Source: Anaerolineae bacterium (lineage in GTDB: Bacteria; Chloroflexota; Anaerolineae; Promineifilales; Promineifilaceae). From it: DNA of 64,000 nt. Location of the stretch: positions 98,170-162,169 of the forward strand of contig JADLAX010000100.1 in the NCBI GenBank assembly GCA_020848035.1, written 5' to 3'. Of this stretch, positions 8,021-15,800 are shown in pieces (the first letter of the stretch is position 1; each line of letters opens with the position of its first letter). The position numbers and the translations under genes are program-made. The notes below the pieces were generated by a model. The model was not told the DNA's origin. It made no database searches and worked only from the letters and a program-made list of their open reading frames with translations.

Positions 8021-8947
8021 ATGAGAAATAAAAGACTTTACGTGATTTGGATAATCATTTTTATGACTGCAGGTTGTCAAAGTAACATGAGGGATCTACC
8101 GGAGGGTGTAAGTTTTTTTAAAACTGATGTTGCTTTTGCCGAACTTGAATGGTTACCGGACAGTTTACGATTAGTTGGGGCGTCTCCAGTTTTGCCACTG
8201 GATGGAATAAATATTGGACGAGACCCCAGCGAAGTCTATCTTTGGGATTTTAAGTCAAACGAATATACTCAAATTAGCGATGAAACATTTTCTCTTTGGA
8301 ATGAGCATCCAGTATGGCACCCTGACTTGGATTTTGTTATGTACTACTCAAATGATGAGTTTGGGAAAGATTACGAATTGGGTGCCGTCGATTTGAGCGG
8401 AAACATCATTACAAAGTTGGAATTTGGTAACAGTGCCGATTGGATTCCAAATAGAAATGAAATACTAGTCAATAGAGTTACATTATTATCCCTATTTGAC
8501 ATTGAATCTCAGACATATCGGACATTATGGACTGCGGAGCAAGGGTGGCAAATCACCGAAATTGCAGTATCTCCCAATGGTAAGGATGCGGCAATTTTGA
8601 TAACAAATGGTTCAACTGTTACGCGTCTCTTAGCCATTGATTTAAACCAAGGTAGACCACAAGAGATATATGAAAGCCAGTTAAAAATTAGCCAAATTAG
8701 TTGGGCACCCACTGGAAATCATTTGATTTTTCTCAGAGGAGAACTCAATGAACTATTGGCAATCACCCGTGACGGTAAATGCGTTACAGAGCCTTTGACT
8801 TTAGGATATGAGTTTGAAGATACTAGCTGGTCACCAAATGGCGAGGTGATTGTGGCATCTACAAAAAGTGAAGTAAATGGTGTATTTTCCCTTGAAACGA
8901 ATAGTAAGTTTATTCAGGATTGGTTAAATTTTGATTCTTGTCAATGA
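8021..8947 (+). CDS. Lipoprotein with TolB-like beta-propeller repeats, putative immunity for tip 3
   Basis: Start taken at 8021. The product (308 residues) has a signal peptide ending FMTAGC. The mature part carries repeated W-x-P segments (LEWLPDSLRLVG, HPVWHPDLDFVMYYS, SADWIPNRNEILV, ISWAPTGNHLIFLRG, TSWSPNGEVIVAST), the hallmark of TolB/WD40-like propeller blades. It would sit on the outer side of the cytoplasmic membrane. It begins 10 nt after the tip. Either immunity to the peptidase tip or a decoy substrate; both are inferences. Confidence 0.65.
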   Translation: MRNKRLYVIWIIIFMTAGCQSNMRDLPEGVSFFKTDVAFAELEWLPDSLRLVGASPVLPLDGINIGRDPSEVYLWDFKSNEYTQISDETFSLWNEHPVWHPDLDFVMYYSNDEFGKDYELGAVDLSGNIITKLEFGNSADWIPNRNEILVNRVTLLSLFDIESQTYRTLWTAEQGWQITEIAVSPNGKDAAILITNGSTVTRLLAIDLNQGRPQEIYESQLKISQISWAPTGNHLIFLRGELNELLAITRDGKCVTEPLTLGYEFEDTSWSPNGEVIVASTKSEVNGVFSLETNSKFIQDWLNFDSCQ

Positions 8948-9044
8948 CTTCCGCTCTGGATGGGACTTCCCGATGAGCTGTGGCACGGTCTCTGCCCGCG
9001 CCACTTGCCTCGCTAGCCGCAGGCTTATCATACAGCAACTGTGT

Positions 9045-9078
9045 GTTCTTTCTTCTGGCATTGCCCAAAAGAAAGAAC
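9045..9078. repeat. Cassette-end hairpin 3
   Basis: GTTCTTTCTTCTGG pairs with the segment ending AAAAGAAAGAAC at 9078, with one mismatch and a short loop. It is followed by a second large inverted repeat, AAAAGGCT (near 9085) with AGCCTTTTCTTGGTT ending at 9121. It occupies the same place relative to tip 3 and unit B as hairpin 1 does relative to tip 1 and unit A, with shared flanks on both sides (gcctcgct before, ttcgttaacaa after). Confidence 0.75.
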
Positions 9079-9160
9079 CAAAGAAAAGGCTAGGCTCCCA
9101 CGCCCAGCCTTTTCTTGGTTCAGGTGCTGCTTATTCGTTCGTTAACAATCGTTGCAGTCG

Positions 9161-10684
9161 CTAGTTTTGGTTTGTCGTGGTTGATTGTGCCAGGCAGCGG
9201 CGTAGTTCAGCTAGAATTTGTTGCTGTTCGTCGGTTAGGTCGTCGTGTTCCAGCTTGTTCAGCAGCGCAATCGCTTTTTCGGTAACTGGTTTAGGCTCTA
9301 AGATGGCGTCCTGTTCACCTTCAATCTGCGCCATTGCCTGCAAAAAGTCATGCACCACCGTCTTGTCATGCACCCTGGCATAGGTCATCGTCGTGTTGAG
9401 CCGCACATGCCCCAGCAAGGCTTGAATGGTGGTGATTTTCGCCCCTGCATTCACCAGTTGGGTGGTAAAGGTGTGGCGCAGCATGTGAGGCGTCACCTTC
9501 ACCCCCGTGCGCTTGCCCGCCGCCTTGATGCGGTTCCGCACCAGGTCTTTGGACAGCGGCTTGTGGCGGTAGATGAACAGGTGGTCGGTTAAGGCTGGGC
9601 CACGCACGGCTAGATAATCCTGGATGGCTTCAGTGACTCGTTTGGTCAGGTAAACCGACCTGTCCTTCAACCCCTTGGCAGCACGAATGAGCACCACTCC
9701 AGCCTCCAAATCCACATCCGCCTGCTGCAAATCCTCCAACTCACTTACCCGCATCCCAGACTGCCACAGCAGGTAAAACATCGCCCGGTCAAGGTACGCA
9801 TTTCTTGTAGCTGCCACCGTCCCGGCCTGGCCCACCTGCTGGTCAAGGTCTGTTTTGAGGGCTACCACTTGCGTTTCGGTGAGAAAGCGGGGTAAAGCGT
9901 GCGGCTTTTTCAGTCCCGGCAGCGTTAGCACCGCCTGTGGTACGGCCATCCCCTGCTCCTGCAAAAAGTGGAGCGTCCCCTGAAAGGTGTGTAAGTGGAG
10001 ATTGATGGTAGCCACCTTGTACCCGGCCACGAGCTGCTCATCTATGAAGGCAAAAAGATGGTCACGGGTCACGTCTTGGGGTGCCTGAATATCTGTCTCG
10101 GCAAAGAGCCAACGCCAAATGCGGCTGGATCTATGCCAAAACTGGGTGGTCATCTGGGCAAGGCGGGACGGCCGCCAGTTGGCCTGGCGAATGTGCAAAT
10201 ATTTTGTCAACTGCTCAATGAGCCATTTTGGTAGTCCTGCTTGAAGTCGGGACATGTCGCCAAACGAGGCGTGGTCGCGGATAACCCAGCCTCGCTGCAC
10301 CTTCACAAAGCGGCGAAACCAGGTGAGCGAGTGGCGGCAGTTATTCTGCCAGCTTTTGCTGGTGGGTCTGGCCTCAATGAAGCAGACTGCTTTGTCTAGG
10401 TCAGTTTGCAAATCTAGCTGGTCATGGGGCTTGAGATTCAGCCCCAGTACATGCCCGGCCATCGGCAGGCGGTGCTGGTTGATGACCGCTTCGGCAGCAC
10501 CAATGCCCACCAGCCGGTCGCGATACTGCTCCAGGAAGGCGACATTTTCGGCTGGCCAGCAGCTAGAAAAGTGGGGCACCACCAGCTGGGGCGGCGGCGG
10601 ATTGAGCTTCAGGCTCTTGTTTAAGGCTCGGTCATAGCGTACAGCGGCGGTGGTAGGGAAGGTTCGCTTCAGGCTCATTGCCAC
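9161..10684 (-). CDS. Tyrosine recombinase, long partner of unit B
   Basis: Homologue of 1464-3125 (507 residues). It shares PMAGHVLGLNLKPH, RHSLTWFRRF, LTLPGLKKP and HMLRHTF. Catalytic residues: Arg in SGMRVSELEDL, Lys in RAAKGLKDRSVYL, HMLRH, LLGH and Tyr in TTMTYARVHD. The C-terminal tail is shorter than in unit A. Overlaps the preceding recombinase gene by 10 bp. Clear divergence from unit A means the two units are old relatives rather than a recent duplication. Confidence 0.9.
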   Translation of the reverse strand: MAMSLKRTFPTTAAVRYDRALNKSLKLNPPPPQLVVPHFSSCWPAENVAFLEQYRDRLVGIGAAEAVINQHRLPMAGHVLGLNLKPHDQLDLQTDLDKAVCFIEARPTSKSWQNNCRHSLTWFRRFVKVQRGWVIRDHASFGDMSRLQAGLPKWLIEQLTKYLHIRQANWRPSRLAQMTTQFWHRSSRIWRWLFAETDIQAPQDVTRDHLFAFIDEQLVAGYKVATINLHLHTFQGTLHFLQEQGMAVPQAVLTLPGLKKPHALPRFLTETQVVALKTDLDQQVGQAGTVAATRNAYLDRAMFYLLWQSGMRVSELEDLQQADVDLEAGVVLIRAAKGLKDRSVYLTKRVTEAIQDYLAVRGPALTDHLFIYRHKPLSKDLVRNRIKAAGKRTGVKVTPHMLRHTFTTQLVNAGAKITTIQALLGHVRLNTTMTYARVHDKTVVHDFLQAMAQIEGEQDAILEPKPVTEKAIALLNKLEHDDLTDEQQQILAELRRCLAQSTTTNQN

Positions 10685-11535
10685 GCCTCCAACCAGGTGG
10701 TGGCTTTAACAAAATCTGCCTTCACCTTGGCATCATTGGCAGCAATGTAGTTTTGGGTGGTGCCCACCCAGACATGCCCCAGCAGCTTTTGGATGGAGGT
10801 CACAGGCACGTCGGCCAGCACCAGGTTGTTGGCAAAGTTGTGGCGCAGCTGGTGGGCGGTAAGCTCAATACCCGCCAGTTGGCGATACTGTTGCAGCCGC
10901 TTCTGGATGCCGCGCACCCCAATCCCTTCCCCGGCGTAGGTGAGAAAGACGGTGTCATTTTCCACTTTTGGTCGCGCATCCAGGTACGCATTCAACGCCA
11001 ACACCGTCGCTGCCGAGAGGTAGACTGACCGTTCCCGGTCATTTTTGCCGTGAATGCGCAGCCGAGGCGGGCTTTCGGCCAGAAAGAGGTCGCGCAGAGT
11101 GAGCCGGGCCACTTCGGACACGCGCAGCCCGCTGCGCAGCATGAGCAGGAAAATGGCGCGGTCACGCCCGTCTTCGATGACGGCAAACAGTTTTTCGACT
11201 TCTTCTTTGGGGACAGCACGGGGCAGTCGCTGGTGGTCGCGCAGCCAGTGGCGATGGCGCAGGACGGGGCATTCTAAAGTGGGGTCTTCGTCGGCGAGGA
11301 AGCGGTAGAGGGAGGTAACGGCCGTTAAACTCCGATTGATGGAGCTGCTTTTAAGCCCCCGCTCGGCCTGAAACTGGATGAAGTTGTCAATGTCGCGCAG
11401 GGTAACGTCGGCGGGGGCACAGTCGCCCACAACTTCGGTGAATTTGCGTAGATGGTATTGGTAACTCTTGGCGGTGTCGGCACTGGGGTTGCGGCGGCGC
11501 AGCCATTTGACAAAGCGGTCAATGTCGCTGAACAT
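10675..11535 (-). CDS. Tyrosine recombinase, short XerC-like partner of unit B
   Basis: A 286-residue homologue of 3118-3984, with RSGLRVSEVARL, GKNDRERSVYLS, HQLRH, LLGH and Tyr in TTQNYIAAN. ATG at 11535 is preceded by GGAGG 7 nt upstream, which again lies in one arm of an inverted-repeat site (11542-11598). First gene of unit B. No RHS tip follows on the right of this unit, unlike unit A. Confidence 0.9.
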   Translation of the reverse strand: MFSDIDRFVKWLRRRNPSADTAKSYQYHLRKFTEVVGDCAPADVTLRDIDNFIQFQAERGLKSSSINRSLTAVTSLYRFLADEDPTLECPVLRHRHWLRDHQRLPRAVPKEEVEKLFAVIEDGRDRAIFLLMLRSGLRVSEVARLTLRDLFLAESPPRLRIHGKNDRERSVYLSAATVLALNAYLDARPKVENDTVFLTYAGEGIGVRGIQKRLQQYRQLAGIELTAHQLRHNFANNLVLADVPVTSIQKLLGHVWVGTTQNYIAANDAKVKADFVKATTWLEAWQ

Positions 11536-11541
11536 TAGAAA

Positions 11542-11598
11542 ACCTCCATAAGATGAAATTGGTTGAAGTAGAGAGCAACCATTCTATCTCATGGAGGT
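11542..11598. repeat. Nested inverted-repeat site of recombinase unit B
   Basis: Outer arms ACCTCCAT (11542-11549) and ATGGAGGT (11591-11598); inner arms GGTTG (11561-11565) and CAACC (11576-11580). Same layout as 3988-4050 though the sequences differ, with GGAGG in both outer arms facing outward. Conservation of layout with changed sequence suggests co-evolution with the adjacent recombinases. Confidence 0.55.
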
Positions 11599-11784
11599 CA
11601 TTAACAACTTATGTCAAGCCACCCAGAGGATTCTGGGTTCGTGTTTCCGGTCTATTATTGGTTAATGCCCATTTAGTCTAAACACTACAAAAGGACCTTA
11701 CAGAATTTCAGATGTTTTGTCACCATTTTCTGCTATTATTTTACTTGTGTATATAGTGGTTATCACAAGCAAAACGGAGAATCA

Positions 11785-12696
11785 ATGAGTGCCTTAACGA
11801 CCCTGCAACAACCAGATAATTTTGAAGCGATTCTGGCCAAACGGAATTTGGCAAAGACAACCCGCTACCGCTACGGTCGGGAAATTAAGCTAGCGCGGCA
11901 GGCAGGGGTCAACCTGCTCGATGCAACGGCCGTTTCCGTCTACGCCACTGAGTTGCCCAGCAGCCGCAAGATGTTTCTGCGCGCGGCCGTGGGACTGCTG
12001 GCTGATGAGTTGAGCCAGGTGGCAAAGGCCCAGGCGACGCCGGCGAATGTGGCTGAAATGCAAGCAGTGCTTTGGCGGGCCGAGGCGTTGAAGGAGAGCA
12101 TCCAGGTACAGGCGACCAAAGGACAACAGGCGCACACTTGGCTCAACCTGGCCGAGGTACGAGCGCTGCTGACGAGTCTAACCGATGAGACGGCGATGAA
12201 AGGCAGGCGAGATAGAGTGGTGTTGGGACTGTTAGTGGGAGCCGGGCTGCGGCGGGATGAGCTGGCCGGACTAACCTGGGCGGATGTGAAGCAGCAGGGG
12301 GAGCGTACTGTGCTGAGCATTACCGGCAAAGGAAAGAAGCGGCGGGTCATTCCTATTCATGACAAGCTGGTGGCTCTGTTGGATGAGTGGGCAGAGCTGG
12401 TCGGTCGTTCAGGTCACATTGCCCGCTCGGTGACGAAGGGTGGGGAACTAGGGGAAAGCATCTCTGGCCAGGCAATCCTGGATATTGCCGATGCCTACGG
12501 TCAGGAGCTGGGGAAGGAGAAGCTACGGCCGCACGATCTTCGGCGCACCTATGCCCGGATTGGCTATGACGCGGGGATTGATATTGGCCAAATTAGTAAG
12601 CTGCTGGGCCACGCTAGCATTGCTACCACGCAACGTTATTTAGGTTTGCAAATTGATCTGAAGAAGACAGTCAGTGACTTTATTCCTTTTGGGTGA
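11785..12696 (+). CDS. Phage-type tyrosine integrase at the edge of the defence island
   Basis: A 303-residue single-gene integrase, not closely related to the two paired units. Core-binding domain at residues ~10-100; catalytic motifs VGAGLRRDELAGL, ITGKGKKRRVIP, HDLRRTYA, LLGHASI and Tyr in TTQRYLGLQ. ATG at 11785 follows ACGGAG. It lies between the RHS array and the defence operon and points inward. It could be the integrase of the 11.8-35.5 kb island, but I could not identify matching attachment sites. Confidence 0.88.
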   Translation: MSALTTLQQPDNFEAILAKRNLAKTTRYRYGREIKLARQAGVNLLDATAVSVYATELPSSRKMFLRAAVGLLADELSQVAKAQATPANVAEMQAVLWRAEALKESIQVQATKGQQAHTWLNLAEVRALLTSLTDETAMKGRRDRVVLGLLVGAGLRRDELAGLTWADVKQQGERTVLSITGKGKKRRVIPIHDKLVALLDEWAELVGRSGHIARSVTKGGELGESISGQAILDIADAYGQELGKEKLRPHDLRRTYARIGYDAGIDIGQISKLLGHASIATTQRYLGLQIDLKKTVSDFIPFG

Positions 12697-12729
12697 CACG
12701 AATCCGAGAGGGACATCCATTTTGACCTT

Positions 12730-12774
12730 ACCCACTTTTTCTGGAGAAGGTAATTGCCGTAAGTGGGTTTTCTT
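12730..12774 (+). terminator. Intrinsic terminator after the integrase
   Basis: ACCCACTT (12730-12737) pairs with AAGTGGGT (12761-12768), followed by TTTCTT. It sits 34 nt past the integrase stop and before the convergent helicase gene. The loop is long (23 nt). Confidence 0.5.
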
Positions 12775-12811
12775 AGGTTGTGTCTGAGTTGCGAGAGGTT
12801 TTCTGAACCGG

Positions 12812-15800
12812 TCAAAACTGTTCCATAGCGTCAAATAAGGCGGGCCGTCTGGCAAGATTAAAAACATCTGCACAGTAATAGGTGAACCCTTTGATTTCAA
12901 TGGCAGAAACAGCAGCGCGCAAGGAAGGAAACAAACTGCTTGGGTCCATGCTCCATAAAGGGTGGGCAGGAAGAATAACTTCTCTTGAGTGCCGCGTTTC
13001 AGCGCAGGGAAGCCCACCGTAGCCGGCACGTTCCCAACCAAATGCATCACAGAAACTGTCAACAAATTTTTCAGCCATGCCAGCCCAATAGCTTTTACTC
13101 AAATCGGGGAGGATGCCATTTCTGGCATAGCGAGCCATGTCCATAGCTAAACGCCAATCCAGCAATCCATGGTAGACCATGTTGCTGTAATCTTTGAGGC
13201 AGTCATAGCAGGCACTGTCACAATTTTTTTGGTGCACAGCGGTGGCCAACTGATACCCATTCTCGTCATCAATCATGTAATCAAGCAGCTGCCGAAACTC
13301 ATCAGGCTGGCCAAGGAATGAGGCATAACCAGCCCCATTTTGGAGTGTGTCGGCCAAAAATAGTTCGGCACCGATGCCGGCGTTGTCTTCTCGAAAAGTG
13401 CGCAGACCAACACGCAGCTCATTGACATCAACATCTAGACGCTTAGCAGCAGCACTGCGCAAGAAAAATCCAAAAGAATACCAGGCAGCCCTGCGACCAA
13501 TGTGGCTAATATCGTTGCGATGGATCGGAGCTGGGCTGAAGTTAAGGTGCGTGTTCTGGTGCTTATTCCTTAGACCGACAAGCAAAACGTCCGTACGGGT
13601 GATTGATGCCAACGAATGAAATAAAGGTTCCTCAACTTCTTCAGGGACCGCTGGGGAATGTTCAGGGAATGCTTTGGCCACAACATATCCACCATCGTAT
13701 GGTTGAAAGGCAAACTGCTCCCCATTGTTATCATTTATTGCATAAATATCTTGCGGCCGTTTAGCCCAAATACGAGCGTTACCAACCTCTAGCCAACCGT
13801 CCGCCTTAATCGCAGCCGACATGCGAGGTCGCGAAGCATGGGGAGACCACTCAAAATTTCCGTCAAAGGAGCGTCCTTTGGCGCGGTAATCAATCATAAA
13901 TCCCGTAGGCTCTGTTAAAGTCAACTGCCTATATTCTGAAGGGCTGCCACATACAGGGCATTCAACTTGATTGTCATCAGGATTAACATCTAGCGATTGG
14001 CAATGGCCGCACAAACCGACAGGTACAGTTTGCCCGAATGGATCGCCCGTTTCCAGCTGGCTACCTTTAGGCGTGTAACTCACTACGCCAACGGCCGTAT
14101 ACACCGCCTTGTCTTTTACCGTTTCAGACCCCGGGGCAAACTGACTTATCGCAATATCTAAATCTCTATCTACGACACCTTTCTCTGGTGGCCAGGGATA
14201 AGGTTTCTTGGGGAGGTTATGGAACAAATGGCGTACCCGTGTTGGAAAACCAAACATGGGTAGCCAGCCAGCATTGGCTAACCTTTCGCTCAAATCAATC
14301 TGGGTTAAGCCAGGATTTTGACAAGCTTCATCCAACTTGTTCGGCAATTCATCAATAATCCAATTTATAAGCGCATTCTTTTCACTGCGAAGACTTGTCG
14401 GCGTCTGTCGCAGCAAGTTGTCCGCAATATGCGCAATTTCCTGGCGATGATTTTCGAGCCAATTCACGACAATGGCTTTTCGGCCATCATCCCAACGGTC
14501 GGCCCGTCCAAACTGCCCATGCACATTGGTGTTTCGTTCATTGTCATCAAACTGAATGGCAGCCTTAAACGCGAGGCGTAATGCTTCAGCACTCAAAACG
14601 CGACGCACGATTTCTATTCTCTCTAAATCCAGGTAAGGTGGTGGAGGCGGCTCACTGGTAATACGATCAATATGGTCAAAATAAAACTCATCATGGCTGC
14701 GACCACGGCAGACCGTCAGGGCAAACGATATGCCAGAGCCACGTCGCCCGGCACGCCCCACACGCTGTTGGTAATTGAACCGCATTGGTGGAACGTTAGA
14801 CATCATGACTGCCAAGAGGCTACCAATATCCACCCCTGCTTCCATTGTTGTGGTAACGCTGAGCAAATCTACGCCGCTCGTTAGCTTAACTTCATTGTCA
14901 ATAACTACATTTTGGAACCACCGCTGGCGAGCCTGAGAATCTTCTCTGTTGGTTTGGCCGGTTAATTCCTCACAGTGCAGCCGGAAAGGTTCTTTTGCTT
15001 CTTCACTCGCCAGATATTCATAATAATTCCGCTCTTCCCCTAAGAGGGTTTCTAATGGCTCACCAATTGTGGGTAATGAAGCCAGACAGTCAGTGTCGGT
15101 GCAAACCCCGCCAGCCGGATGCAGATGAATGCGTCTGCACTGTGGGCAGCGATAATAAAGGCCCCCTGCTCCTCGCAGATGGAGGGCGGCCATCTTTAGC
15201 AGAAATTGGTCACTTAATGTTTCTGTTCGGGTGAGTACATCCGTAACGACTTCTGCTAATATGGCCGTATCAATACCCTGCTTTTTACTAACAGCTTCAT
15301 AATAACGTTTCAGATAACCAGGCTGGTTGCTGCCAGTGGCCTTGGAGGTTGAGCGATCAAAACGAAAGCGACCGCCAAGAATACGAATTGTTGAATCACA
15401 AACTTCTTGAAGGAGGGCTGGAGAGACCGTTTTGCTATGTTGAGTAATGTCAAAATTCGGATTGAAGGTGCAGGTACCTAACCCAATTCCTTCGAAACCA
15501 CCCTGCATACCAGTTAGCAGGATGTCGACCAGGTTATCTAACAATGCATCCAACAGCCGGTTATGGAAAGTTGTTTTTTCTGAGGTCATTTCCCCTGGTT
15601 GCCGGAATCGGGGAAGCGCCAAAGAAAAATCATAAACGGCCGTCCAGCTCCGCCACTCTTGCGCTTCATAGAAGCCGCGCAAATGGTAATCTGGCCCAGC
15701 TGGATTCAAACCCAAATTTAACAGTTCCCGCTCAACCGTCTGCCGGATATTGGGAACAAGGGGAACTGGGGCATCAATGCGAGACATGGCCCGGTAGGCT

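Noticed and set aside
1388..9078. The three cassette-end hairpins as simple intrinsic terminators
   Set aside because: No T-tract follows the stems on the coding strand, and the flanking sequence is conserved too.
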